From Eubacterium sp. UBA5416 (GTDB taxonomy: Bacteria; Bacillota; Clostridia; Lachnospirales; Lachnospiraceae), in assembly GCA_002409525.1 (NCBI GenBank), contig DHNM01000038.1, positions 24,288 to 69,458 of the forward strand: a stretch of 45,171 bases of DNA, read 5' to 3'. Below the pieces are notes generated by a model that had not been told where the DNA came from, ran no database searches, and saw only the letters and a list, made by a program, of their open reading frames with translations. Positions 1-8,191 of this stretch are shown here, one piece after another. Numbering within the stretch: the first letter of the stretch is position 1; the number at the start of each line of letters is the position of its first letter. The position numbers and the translations under genes are program-made.

Positions 1-48
1 ATATTATAATGATATGGTGATAATTTTGCATTGGGGGAGATTTGTTTA

Positions 49-519
49 TTGTATGATCATGAGAAGTATATGAAAATAAAACGTAAGATCAGAGAATTAA
101 AGAAGTTAGAGAAGAAAATTCAAACTGAGTGTGTTCAAAATTCAGAAATGGAAAAAAGCTTAGATCATTATGATTTACTTTGGAATACATTTTTTTATTT
201 AGGAGAAGGAGAAAAGGTTGAGGCAAAATACTCCATGAATCAATTAATAAGAATGACCAAAGAAGAGTTGAAAGCAGTAATTGATGAATTCTTATGTCAA
301 ATCTTTGATTACTATTATGCAAACATTGAACAAAAAGATAAAGATAATATATTCAAAGCAGTTTGTGATGATGATGCTATGAAGAAACTGAGAAAACTTA
401 TGAAGCAGTATCACCCAGATAATGGAGGAGATAGCACAATGTTTATAGAAGTATCAGAAAAATATCGCCGACTAAAGAAAGAATTAGATCGTAAATATCA
501 TGCCGATGACATTTCGTAA
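49..519 (+). CDS. Small protein with C-terminal J-domain-like segment
   Basis: About 156 residues. The N-terminal two thirds is charged, helical and lysine-rich and matches nothing I recognise. The C-terminal 45 residues look like helices II and III of a DnaJ domain, with an HPD tripeptide at about residues 122-124 (context KQYHPDNGGD). That motif normally stimulates the ATPase of Hsp70 (DnaK). No Gly/Phe region, zinc finger or membrane segment is seen, so this is not a full DnaJ. The start is uncertain. I prefer TTG at 49 because GGGGGAG at 33-39 sits 9 bases upstream; TTG at 31 and ATG at 70 are in the same frame. The next gene begins 14 bases downstream behind a similar GGGGGAC site, suggesting one operon with the ABC pair. 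Base composition is very AT-rich. The role is unknown. Confidence 0.6.
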   Translation: MYDHEKYMKIKRKIRELKKLEKKIQTECVQNSEMEKSLDHYDLLWNTFFYLGEGEKVEAKYSMNQLIRMTKEELKAVIDEFLCQIFDYYYANIEQKDKDNIFKAVCDDDAMKKLRKLMKQYHPDNGGDSTMFIEVSEKYRRLKKELDRKYHADDIS

Positions 520-533
520 GGGGGACGTTTAGT

Positions 534-2282
534 TTGGAGAAGAAAGGAAGTATAAGGTATTGTGCAAAATGGTCAAAGCAATATTTAATAAAGTACAAAT
601 TTAGATTCTTTCTTTTGCTATTGCTTATGATAGCTGCAGTAGTTTTGAATTTGTATCAAGTAAATTTTGTTCAAAGAAGTATTGATGCCGTATTAGACCA
701 TAATATCAAAGTTTTACTGACAACATTAAGCTTATTTATTGCTATTACAATATTAAGGATTACACAAAATTATTTATTTAATTATTATTCAAGAGATGTG
801 ATCTTAAATATGAATCGAGATTTGAAAAATAAATGTATGGATCGCTTAGTCGATGCAAAAGCAAGTAATTTTTCCCAAGAAACAAAAGGTGATTTGTATA
901 CAAGAATCGAATCAGATACAACGAATGCCTTGGGATTTGTTGAAGAAATTTATGGAGGGTTACTTTTACAGCCATTGTTAGCCGTTGGTGGTTTAGTATA
1001 TCTCTTTTACTACAATTGGAAATTGACCATTTTTACATTCATAACGTTACCGTTACTTGCAATACTCATTAATATGACATCACAAAGATCAGGAAAGCTT
1101 TATAGTGATGTGCAAGAATCTCAAAGCAGATTTACAGAAGTAGCGGTTGATATAATTGATGGTTATGAAACAATTAAGGCCTATAATATGCAACAAAGTC
1201 GATTGGCAATAGTGAAAGAATTATTAGCGAAGCTACTTAAAAAGGAAAATGATTTTTATAAAAATGATGCGATTACTTTAGCTTTAATACTATCAGTCAC
1301 TTATATACCAACCATTATTTCCTTCATATTTGGTGGATATTTAGTATCCCAAGGTGAGATTAAAGTCTCAGTTCTTTTTGCTTATAGCCAGTTAATTCCT
1401 ACAATTTGTTTACCAACAATTTCTTTGTTTGGTTCAATTAGTAAAGTCCGTAATTCATACTACGCAATGAAACGTATTAATAAATTACTTGAATTTGAGA
1501 GCGAAAGAGAAGATGGAACTGATTTTAAGGATTCGATGAATTCTTTAATCAATATCAATCATGTTGGATTTTCTTATGATGATACTCATAAAGTGTTAAA
1601 TGATTTATGCATGAAGTTCGAAAAAGGAAAATGTGTTGGTGTTATGGGTAGCAATGGAATTGGTAAGTCTACATTAATACAGCTATTATGTGGGTTATAT
1701 GAAGCAGATAGTGGATCAATTTCTATGTTTGGCCATAATATCAATGCTTGGAAACTGGATAAATTACGTCAACATATTTCCTATATGTGTCAAGAGATTG
1801 TTATCTTACCAGATACCATTTATGAAAACATACGATATGGAAATATGAAGGCAACAGAGGAAGAAATATATAATGCAGCAAGAATGGCAGGATTAGAAGA
1901 TTTTATAAAAGGATTAGAGGCTGGATATAATACTGTTTTGCAAGAAGACGGAGCGAATCTTTCGGGAGGACAGAAGCAACGTATATCAATGGCAAGAACA
2001 TTCCTGAAAAATTCAGATTTATACATATTTGATGAACCAACGGCTTCTTTAGAACCAGAACTTGAGAAGAAAATCATGAACGAGATTATGAAGTTTATAC
2101 GAGTAAAGAATGCCGCCTCACTCATAGTTTCGCATAATGTAAATAACTTAAGCGAGTGTGATACCATTTATTATATGCAGAATGGAAAAGTAATTGAAAG
2201 TGGGTCGATGAATGAATTATTACTAAAGAAGGGGAAATTTTATCAAAAATATAATGAGATGATTGGGGTAAATAGTCTATGA
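534..2282 (+). CDS. ABC exporter half-subunit (TMD-NBD fusion)
   Basis: A 582-residue type IV ABC exporter half-transporter. The N-terminal half has about six membrane segments (first near residues 24-44). The C-terminal half is an ATPase with Walker A GSNGIGKS at 372-379, signature LSGGQ at 476-480, Walker B ending in D500-E501, and an H-loop SHN near 535. All catalytic motifs are intact. The start is TTG at 534 with GGGGGAC at 520-526. It overlaps the next ABC gene by four bases (ATGA), so the two products probably form a heterodimer. Such pairs export peptides, lipids or drugs, and some (YbtP/YbtQ type) work with siderophores; the sequence does not decide the substrate. It lies in the AT-rich block. 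Confidence 0.85.
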   Translation: MEKKGSIRYCAKWSKQYLIKYKFRFFLLLLLMIAAVVLNLYQVNFVQRSIDAVLDHNIKVLLTTLSLFIAITILRITQNYLFNYYSRDVILNMNRDLKNKCMDRLVDAKASNFSQETKGDLYTRIESDTTNALGFVEEIYGGLLLQPLLAVGGLVYLFYYNWKLTIFTFITLPLLAILINMTSQRSGKLYSDVQESQSRFTEVAVDIIDGYETIKAYNMQQSRLAIVKELLAKLLKKENDFYKNDAITLALILSVTYIPTIISFIFGGYLVSQGEIKVSVLFAYSQLIPTICLPTISLFGSISKVRNSYYAMKRINKLLEFESEREDGTDFKDSMNSLININHVGFSYDDTHKVLNDLCMKFEKGKCVGVMGSNGIGKSTLIQLLCGLYEADSGSISMFGHNINAWKLDKLRQHISYMCQEIVILPDTIYENIRYGNMKATEEEIYNAARMAGLEDFIKGLEAGYNTVLQEDGANLSGGQKQRISMARTFLKNSDLYIFDEPTASLEPELEKKIMNEIMKFIRVKNAASLIVSHNVNNLSECDTIYYMQNGKVIESGSMNELLLKKGKFYQKYNEMIGVNSL

Positions 2283-3940
2283 AAAAATATATTCAAACCA
2301 TATTTGAACCAATAAAAACGATTCCATTTCCAAAGACAATTTTTATGATTGGGTTATTTGTTGAAGGATTGGCATTCCCTTGTATTCAATTATTACTTAG
2401 TATCATGCAAAAATATATTGTGAATTCTGTGGAATTTCATGATAATTCCTACATGCAGAAAGCATATGTTTTGGCGGCTATTATATTAATTATAGTAATC
2501 GTATTAAATCCATTGGGAAGTTACTATAAAGGGAAAAGCGCTCGTATTTTTATGAACAATCTTCGTACCCTTTATATTAAAAAAATGATGAGTTATAAGA
2601 TGGAATTTTATGAAACACATCATTCCGGAGATATTTTATCTAGATTACGGAATGATGCAGAATGTTTGTACCGGATTTATACTGATACTGCCTTAAGATT
2701 TTTATTAGCAATTTTTTATGGCTTAGGTTCTATTATTATCATGTTTAGTTACAGCTGGCAGCTTGCGATTATTGTTATTCTATTAGGTGTTTCTGAGACT
2801 ATGATCATTGCGAAAGTAGCTACTAAAATTGAGAAGGGAACAAGCATCATTCAGGAGTTAACTAGTAAACAAACCCAACTTTTCTTAGAAATCATTAAAT
2901 CATTAAACTTCTTTAAAATGATGTCCTTGAGTCATTATATTAAAAAGAAATACAGCTATATGAACGAAGATATTGTAAACCAAAGTAACAATGTAAATAG
3001 AATTAATATATTGCTGGAACTAATAAATTCTGTATTTGAGGCATTAAACCTTATTGTAGTATTGGGCATAGGTATCGTATTTTACTTAAATCATAGCATT
3101 GATTTGGGATCTGTGATGTCCTTCTTAATCTTACAAGATGGTATATCTTATATGATTGATAATATGAAAAATTTTTTCAAGTCAATCAACTGGCAAATGG
3201 TAAGTTTCAATAGAACATTTGAGCTTTTAAATATTCCAGAGGAAGAAGAACAACTTTCTGATACAAAAAAAGAAATACCAATGGGAGACATTAAGTTTGA
3301 ACATGTAAGCTTTCAGTATAAGGATAGTGAAGATATTACACTAAATGATGTTAATTTTGTAATACCTAAGGGAAAGATTACTGTAATTCAAGGTGCATCA
3401 GGAAGTGGAAAATCGACGATTCTCAAATTGTTATTAGGATTTTATCAACCAAAGCAAGGTAGTATAAAGATCGGTAATTTAGATTATAAAGATATAGATT
3501 TAAGTTCAATCCGTGAGAATATATCATATGTAGCGCAATCCGTTTACTTTTTCCATGAAACAGTAGAAAACAATATCAAGTGTGACAATAAAAATATATC
3601 GATTAATGATGTAGTAGATATAGCAAAATATGTAGGCCTGGATGATGCTCTGAAAAAGAAGGAAGAAGGATATCAAACAGTAATTGATGATATAGGAAAT
3701 AATTTTTCTGGTGGTGAAAGGCAGAAAATTGCGTTTGCAAGAGTAATTCTTAAAAATTCGGATATTGTTATTTTAGATGAAGCAACCAGTGCCTTAGATG
3801 TCGAGAATGAGGAATTGGTATATAAATATATTAATCAATTAGCGAATATGGGGAAATCAGTTATTATTGTATCACATAGACAGATGGCATTACAATTCGT
3901 ATACCAAACAATTCAAATAGACCAAGGTAAAATACTTTAA
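2279..3940 (+). CDS. ABC exporter half-subunit (TMD-NBD fusion), partner of the preceding gene
   Basis: A 553-residue half-transporter with an N-terminal membrane domain and a C-terminal ATPase. Motifs are Walker A GASGSGKS at 372-379, signature FSGGE at 476-480 (F replaces the usual L), Walker B D500-E501 in ILDEATSALD, and H-loop SHR. The ATG overlaps the upstream TGA stop (ATGA), so translation is probably coupled and the proteins likely act as a heterodimeric membrane exporter. Both nucleotide-binding sites keep the Walker B glutamate, so neither is obviously a degenerate site. The substrate is unknown. It is in the same AT-rich block as its partner, and a degraded region follows. Confidence 0.85.
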   Translation: MKKYIQTIFEPIKTIPFPKTIFMIGLFVEGLAFPCIQLLLSIMQKYIVNSVEFHDNSYMQKAYVLAAIILIIVIVLNPLGSYYKGKSARIFMNNLRTLYIKKMMSYKMEFYETHHSGDILSRLRNDAECLYRIYTDTALRFLLAIFYGLGSIIIMFSYSWQLAIIVILLGVSETMIIAKVATKIEKGTSIIQELTSKQTQLFLEIIKSLNFFKMMSLSHYIKKKYSYMNEDIVNQSNNVNRINILLELINSVFEALNLIVVLGIGIVFYLNHSIDLGSVMSFLILQDGISYMIDNMKNFFKSINWQMVSFNRTFELLNIPEEEEQLSDTKKEIPMGDIKFEHVSFQYKDSEDITLNDVNFVIPKGKITVIQGASGSGKSTILKLLLGFYQPKQGSIKIGNLDYKDIDLSSIRENISYVAQSVYFFHETVENNIKCDNKNISINDVVDIAKYVGLDDALKKKEEGYQTVIDDIGNNFSGGERQKIAFARVILKNSDIVILDEATSALDVENEELVYKYINQLANMGKSVIIVSHRQMALQFVYQTIQIDQGKIL

Positions 3941-3966
3941 ATAAAAATTATATTGAGGTGAAAGCA

Positions 3967-4074
3967 ATGCAAGTGTATAAACTATCAAATGAACAGAAAC
4001 GTATTTGGACAGCTGCTCAAATTAATCGGAGCGCTGCATGGGCTCAGGAGAAAAGAAATTATTTTCGAATATGA
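3967..4074 (+). pseudogene. 35-codon remnant resembling the start of an NRPS condensation domain
   Basis: An ATG with a good ribosome site (GAGGTG, 3955-3960) opens a 35-residue frame that ends at TGA. Residues 4-14 read YKLSNEQKRIW, which resembles the opening of non-ribosomal peptide synthetase condensation domains (typically PLTxAQxRIW). After about residue 25 this resemblance stops, and the DNA continues in another frame into an ABC ATPase lacking its own N-terminus. The simplest reading is a deletion that fused the first bases of an NRPS-type gene to the middle of an ABC gene. The match is short and made by eye; a genuine small peptide gene is possible. Confidence 0.4.
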
Positions 4075-4541
4075 ATTTGAAGATTGAAAAGGGCGATTAT
4101 GTTTCTATAATGGGAGCTAGTGGAAAAGGAAAAACAACTCTTCTTAACATTATTGGAATGTTGGAGCGTCCTGATAGCGGAACAGTAAAAATAGGAAATA
4201 TAAAGAAGCCAAAGTTTATCTCGAAGCGGACTGAATCGCTTCGAAGGAATGAAATTTCATATCTTTTTCAGAATTATGGATTGATTGACTCAGAAACTGT
4301 TGAAGAAAATCTGAATATTGCAGTACACTTTAAAAGGTATTCGAAAAAGCAAAAAAAATAGCAATAGAGAAAGCTTTGTCTCAAGTAGGCTTAAATAGAT
4401 ATGAAAAGCATAAGATATATACCTTAAGTGGGGGGTGAACAACAAAGGGTAGCACTAGCTAAAATAATCTTAAAAGATTCAAAAATAATTCTGGCAGATG
4501 AACCAACAGGTAGTTTGGATGAAAATAATATCATATATAAA
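4038..4541 (+). pseudogene. Truncated, frameshifted ABC transporter ATPase (MacB/bacteriocin-export type)
   Basis: This encodes the core of a lone ABC ATPase: Walker A GASGKGKT, a Q-loop region (SYLFQNYGLI), then signature LSGGEQQR and Walker B ILADEPTGSLD. It is broken four ways. The N-terminal strand before LFSNMNLKI is missing. A run of eight A (4351-4358) is one base short, giving TAG at 4359. A run of six G (4430-4435) is one base too long, giving TGA. The 3' end is lost after GSLDENN, just before the stop codon of the opposite-strand HAD gene at 4542. The two indels cancel, so the frames at 4038 and 4428 are the same. The family resembles ATPases of lactococcin-972-type export systems. 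Not functional as it stands. Confidence 0.8.
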
Positions 4542-5174
4542 TTAATCTTTATGTTCCAGAAGGCCAATCAGATCTTTTGGGGATTTGATTGTGCCGTCCG
4601 GGTCTTTTACCGTTCCAAAACCGTAGGATGCATAGATAAAAGGTACGCCTGCTTCCCTTGAAGAGTTCTCGTCTCCGGCAGTATCGCCGACATAGACCGG
4701 AGCTGAGAGATTATAATAATCTACAATTGCCCGGATATTGGATGCCTTGGCATTTCCGGTATCCCCGGGGCAGAGATGTCCTGTGAAGTAATCAGAGAAG
4801 CCGGTAACTTTAAGAAAAGTCTCGATATAGCCGGCAGGACAATTGCTGACAATAAAGAGACGATATTTTTTTGAAAGAACCTTTAACGTATCTTCGAGAT
4901 CATCGTAGAGAGAGCCCGGATGACGAAGAAGTACCCGCTGCTCTTCCTGGCAGCATAAATCCATGAGTTCATTCTGTCTGCTTTTTGACTCTCCTGTGAA
5001 TATTTCTGCCGCGATATCATCCATCATCTTACCGAAAAGTTTTTTTAAGCCATCTGCAGTCACACGGGTCTTCAGATCGGTTTCTTCCGCTATGACGCAG
5101 TTCCATGCGCCTGCCACTGAATCAGTGGAATCCCAGAGTGTTCCGTCCAAATCAAATATTATGCTATCAGTCAA
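4542..5174 (-). CDS. HAD-family hydrolase (phosphoglycolate phosphatase-like)
   Basis: A 210-residue haloacid dehalogenase-fold phosphatase. Motif I is D8-x-D10-G-T, motif II ends in S110-N111, motif III is probably K143, and motif IV is GD164-TAGD168. An alpha-helical cap lies between motifs I and II. The family dephosphorylates small metabolites in the cytoplasm; the substrate cannot be read from sequence. Translation starts at TTG (5174) with AAGGAG seven bases upstream. A minus-strand promoter lies at 5240-5268, with a perfect inverted repeat just downstream of it. The stop codon abuts the end of the AT-rich block, so the gene's 3' end marks the border between foreign-looking and native DNA. 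Confidence 0.88.
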   Translation of the reverse strand: MTDSIIFDLDGTLWDSTDSVAGAWNCVIAEETDLKTRVTADGLKKLFGKMMDDIAAEIFTGESKSRQNELMDLCCQEEQRVLLRHPGSLYDDLEDTLKVLSKKYRLFIVSNCPAGYIETFLKVTGFSDYFTGHLCPGDTGNAKASNIRAIVDYYNLSAPVYVGDTAGDENSSREAGVPFIYASYGFGTVKDPDGTIKSPKDLIGLLEHKD

Positions 5175-5215
5175 TATAAACTCCTTAGTTAATTCTTCTG
5201 CAGTTGACAGTTACA

Positions 5216-5230
5216 TTGACCTGTGGTCAA
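5216..5230. promoter_or_regulatory. Perfect inverted repeat TTGACC-TGT-GGTCAA, candidate operator
   Basis: Six-base perfect arms with a three-base centre lie immediately downstream of the minus-strand -10 element, within about the first 17 transcribed bases of the HAD message. That position suits a repressor site. The cognate regulator is unknown. It also lies in the 5' flank of mutY on the other strand. Confidence 0.4.
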
Positions 5231-5239
5231 TTCCTTTCC

Positions 5240-5268
5240 ATTGTAATAGGAATCTGAACAAATTTCAA
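5240..5268 (-). promoter_or_regulatory. Sigma-A-type promoter for the HAD gene
   Basis: Read on the minus strand this is TTGAAA, a 17-base spacer, then TACAAT: five of six matches to each hexamer. Transcription would start near 5233 and read into the HAD gene. Confidence 0.6.
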
Positions 5269-5341
5269 TGTTTATTTTGCTTTTTTTACTTTTTTGTGGC
5301 AAGATAGGATAATACGAAAAGAAGAGGTTTTTAAAAATAGA

Positions 5342-6418
5342 ATGCTAGAACAAATTGTAGAACCACTTGTGATGTGGTATGATAAGAATCAAAGAATCCT
5401 TCCGTGGAGAGGGGGCCGGGATGCATACAACATCTGGATATCGGAGATCATGCTGCAACAGACCAGAGTTGAGGCGGTAAAGCCGTATTTTTACCGGTTT
5501 AAGGCCAGGCTTCCAAAGATAGAAGATCTGGCATCCTGTCCTGAAGACAGGCTTTTGAAACTGTGGGAGGGTCTTGGATACTATAACCGTGTGCGCAATA
5601 TGCAGAAGGCTGCCATACAGGTCGTGGAGAAGTATGATGGTAAACTTCCGGACGACTATGAATTGCTGAAGAGTCTTCCGGGCATAGGAAATTATACCGC
5701 CGGAGCCATCGCCTCCATTGCTTATGGAATACCGGTTCCTGCTGTGGACGGCAATGTCCTGCGTGTAATCACCAGGATGACGGAGGATGACGGTGATATT
5801 ATGAAACAGTCGGTGAGAAACCGGGTACAGGCTGAACTCATGAAAGTGATGCCAGTGGAGGATCCGGGGACATTTAACCAGGCGCTGATGGAACTTGGTG
5901 CCGTGATTTGTGTTCCGAATGGGATTCCGCACTGCGAAGCATGCCCGATTGCAGACTGCTGTAAGGCAAAAGAAGATGGAAAGACAGAGAATTATCCGGT
6001 AAAAGGCAAAGCGAAGGCCAGAAGACTCGAGAAACATACGATCCTTCTGATACAGGATGGAAGCCGCATCGCACTCCATAAGCGTCCGTCCAAGGGGCTG
6101 CTGGCGGGACTCTATGAGTTTCCGAACCTTGGTGGATATATGAGTGAGAAACAGGCGCTGGAACAGGTGAAAAGTTATGGGCTCACCCCGCTTCGGATTC
6201 AGCCCCTTCCAAAGGCAAAGCATATCTTTTCTCATGTGGAATGGGATATGATCGGATATGCGGTGCAGGTTTCGGAACTTGACCACCCGCCGGATGAAAA
6301 GATGTTATTTGTTGAGGTAGAACAGACAGAAAAGGATTTTCCTGTTCCAAAGGCCTATGCCGCCTATGCCGGATATGTTAATCTGAGACTGGGACAATAC
6401 CCGGTAAACAATAATTAA
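5342..6418 (+). CDS. mutY: A/G-specific adenine DNA glycosylase
   Basis: A 358-residue MutY. It removes adenine mispaired with 8-oxoguanine in base-excision repair. The N-terminal HhH-GPD fold carries the catalytic glutamate at about E35 (SEIMLQQTR), the helix-hairpin-helix LPGIGNYTAG, and the catalytic aspartate at about D136 (VDGNV). A four-cysteine [4Fe-4S] cluster motif follows (C in ICVPNG, then CEACPIADCC). The C-terminal third is the NUDIX-like domain that recognises 8-oxoG. The ATG at 5342 gives the family-typical start (MLEQIVEPLVMWY). The GAGG at about 5323-5326 is rather far from it, so an in-frame alternative upstream (TTG at 5294) cannot be excluded. Confidence 0.93.
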   Translation: MLEQIVEPLVMWYDKNQRILPWRGGRDAYNIWISEIMLQQTRVEAVKPYFYRFKARLPKIEDLASCPEDRLLKLWEGLGYYNRVRNMQKAAIQVVEKYDGKLPDDYELLKSLPGIGNYTAGAIASIAYGIPVPAVDGNVLRVITRMTEDDGDIMKQSVRNRVQAELMKVMPVEDPGTFNQALMELGAVICVPNGIPHCEACPIADCCKAKEDGKTENYPVKGKAKARRLEKHTILLIQDGSRIALHKRPSKGLLAGLYEFPNLGGYMSEKQALEQVKSYGLTPLRIQPLPKAKHIFSHVEWDMIGYAVQVSELDHPPDEKMLFVEVEQTEKDFPVPKAYAAYAGYVNLRLGQYPVNNN

Positions 6419-6445
6419 GTATGAAAAATTGAGGAATTAAGAAAG

Positions 6446-7465
6446 ATGAAACTTTTAAGTATAACGGTGCCGTGTTATAATTCATCGGCATATATGCGAA
6501 AATGTATAGATTCCCTGTTGGTCGGAGGCGATGAAGTTGAAATCCTGATTGTCGATGACGGCTCGACGAAAGATGATACTCCGGAAATAGCAGATGATTA
6601 CGCGGTTAGATATCCGGATATTGTTCGTGTAATCCATCAGGAGAATAAGGGACACGGAGGAGCGGTAAACACAGGGATTTCCGCTGCATGCGGATTGTTT
6701 TTCAAAGTTGTAGACAGTGATGACTGGGTAAATCCCGATGCCTATAAGAAAATACTGGATTTATTGGAGGAAGTGACAAAAGGTCCTAAGACATTAGATG
6801 TCCTGATATCCAATTATGTGTATGAAAAGGAAGGTGCGAAAAGAAAGAGGGTCATGCGCTATCCACATGAATTTCCGGAAGGAGAGATATTTGAGTGGAG
6901 TGACATCAAAAACTTAAGAATGACACATTATGTACTGATGCATTCTCTGATTTTTCGGACTTCACTTTTAAGAGAATGCAGCTTAAAGCTGCCGGAGCAT
7001 ACATTTTATGTAGATAATCTATTTGCGTTTATTCCATTTCCATATGTAAAAACGTTGTATTATCTGGATGTGAATTTCTACCGGTATTATATCGGAAGAG
7101 CAGATCAGTCGGTCAATGAAGATATTATGATTGAGAGGGTCGACCAGCAGTTTCGGGTCAATTACGAGATGATCGAATACATGGGGAGACAGAGAGCGCT
7201 TAACAGACCCCAGAGAAAGTTTATGCTTCATTCACTGGGAATCATCATGACAGTTTCTTCTATCATGCTGATCCGCGCTGACACGGAGGAGAGCCTGGAG
7301 AAAAAGAAGCAGCTTTGGAATTATCTGAAGAAACATGATCCACTGGCTTACTTTAGTATCCGCTATGGCCTGACAGGCGGAGCTATGAATCTGCCCGGGA
7401 AGGGTGGAAGAAAAGTATCTGTGACCGGATATAAGATTGTTCAGAAACTTTACGGATTCAATTAG
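6446..7465 (+). CDS. Family 2 glycosyltransferase
   Basis: A 339-residue GT-A fold glycosyltransferase. The N-terminus has the typical SITVPCYNSS strand, a nucleotide-binding VDDGS at 36-40, and the metal/sugar-nucleotide motif VDSDDW at 89-94. The GHGGAVNTG segment (69-77) is also typical of GT2. No membrane segment is evident, so it is probably a soluble or peripheral enzyme that transfers a sugar to a cell-surface polymer or lipid; the acceptor is unknown. It stands alone, between mutY and ispF, not in a polysaccharide cluster. The spacing of 28 bases after mutY permits co-transcription. Confidence 0.88.
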   Translation: MKLLSITVPCYNSSAYMRKCIDSLLVGGDEVEILIVDDGSTKDDTPEIADDYAVRYPDIVRVIHQENKGHGGAVNTGISAACGLFFKVVDSDDWVNPDAYKKILDLLEEVTKGPKTLDVLISNYVYEKEGAKRKRVMRYPHEFPEGEIFEWSDIKNLRMTHYVLMHSLIFRTSLLRECSLKLPEHTFYVDNLFAFIPFPYVKTLYYLDVNFYRYYIGRADQSVNEDIMIERVDQQFRVNYEMIEYMGRQRALNRPQRKFMLHSLGIIMTVSSIMLIRADTEESLEKKKQLWNYLKKHDPLAYFSIRYGLTGGAMNLPGKGGRKVSVTGYKIVQKLYGFN

Positions 7466-7481
7466 AGATAGGAGCCACAAC

Positions 7482-8027
7482 ATGAGAACTGGAATAGGAT
7501 ATGATGTACACAGACTGACGAAGGACCGAAGACTGATTTTGGGCGGTGTCGAAATTCCTTATGAAAAGGGTTTAGAAGGTCATTCCGATGCAGATGTACT
7601 AATCCATGCGGTGATGGATGCACTCTTAGGGGCAGCTGCACTGAAAGATATCGGATATCATTTTCCGGATACAGATCCGGTTTATAAAGATGTATCCAGT
7701 ATGGACCTTCTGTGCAGAGTAAGAGAGATGCTTGAGAAACATATGTACCTGATTGAGAATATCGATGCGGTGATTGTTGCGCAGGAGCCAAAACTGCGGC
7801 CATATATTGATCAGATGACAAAAAACATAGCAGAGGTGTTAAAACTGCAGGAGAAACAAGTGAATGTTAAGGCGACCACGGAAGAGGGGATGGGATTTAC
7901 CGGTCACTCGGACGGTATTTCTGCACATGCTGTATGTTCAATCATCCCGGCACTTGATTATCTGCCGGATGACCGCATGGGATCTTCCTGTGCGGGATGT
8001 GCCGGGTGTCCGAGAATTTCTAAGTAA
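7482..8027 (+). CDS. ispF: 2-C-methyl-D-erythritol 2,4-cyclodiphosphate synthase
   Basis: A 181-residue IspF. It cyclises CDP-methylerythritol 2-phosphate, releasing CMP, in the MEP pathway of isoprenoid synthesis. Metal ligands are visible in GYDVHR (Asp and His at 7 and 9) and in HSDADVLIH; DIGYHFPDTD and the TTEEGMGFTG loop are also conserved. The ATG at 7482 follows GGAG at 7471-7474. An upstream in-frame start at 7437 would overlap the glycosyltransferase and adds a non-conserved leader. The C-terminus carries about 25 extra residues with three cysteines (SSCAGCAGCP), beyond the usual end of the family. It is 16 bases from the glycosyltransferase stop. Confidence 0.94.
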   Translation: MRTGIGYDVHRLTKDRRLILGGVEIPYEKGLEGHSDADVLIHAVMDALLGAAALKDIGYHFPDTDPVYKDVSSMDLLCRVREMLEKHMYLIENIDAVIVAQEPKLRPYIDQMTKNIAEVLKLQEKQVNVKATTEEGMGFTGHSDGISAHAVCSIIPALDYLPDDRMGSSCAGCAGCPRISK

Positions 8028-8043
8028 TTTTGGTAATTAAAGT

Positions 8044-8073
8044 TTGACTTATCAGATAAAGCTATGCTATAAT
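8044..8073 (+). promoter_or_regulatory. Promoter of the riboswitch-P-type ATPase transcript
   Basis: TTGACT (8044-8049), 18-base spacer, TATAAT (8068-8073). Transcription would begin near 8080, right at the start of the aptamer. The spacer contains the palindrome TTATCAGATAA, which recurs in the downstream terminator. Confidence 0.75.
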
Positions 8074-8078
8074 CAGCG

Positions 8079-8191
8079 GGTAAGGGAGTAGTCGACGGTT
8101 AGCCGTGAGAAAGTCAACACTCGGAATCAGATTCCTGGCTTTTGATGAAATGACGAGACTTATCTGTATTATCAGATAAGTCTCTTTTTTT
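8079..8191 (+). promoter_or_regulatory. yybP-ykoY (Mn2+) riboswitch with intrinsic terminator
   Basis: The conserved parts of the yybP-ykoY aptamer are present: GGGAGTAG just after a TAAG (8081-8084), and ATGACGAGACTTA at the 3' side, where CTTA (8159-8162) can pair with TAAG to close helix P1. A terminator follows at 8155-8191: 12-bp perfect arms GAGACTTATCTG / CAGATAAGTCTC, a six-base loop, then seven T. The terminator's 5' arm overlaps the P1 3' strand, so ligand binding would block termination (an ON switch). In this family Mn2+ is the known ligand, and P-type ATPases are among the known targets. Confidence 0.88.

Noticed and set aside
1..4541. Insertion sequence or integrative element with definable ends
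   Set aside because: The AT-rich block looks foreign, but no transposase, integrase, terminal repeats or target duplication can be seen at the right border.
4963..5307. 114-residue plus-strand open frame across the HAD start and promoter
   Set aside because: It is antisense to the HAD coding sequence and spans its promoter; no ribosome site.
5345..6286. 313-residue minus-strand open frame over mutY
   Set aside because: It is an antisense shadow of a well-conserved mutY, without family motifs or a ribosome site.
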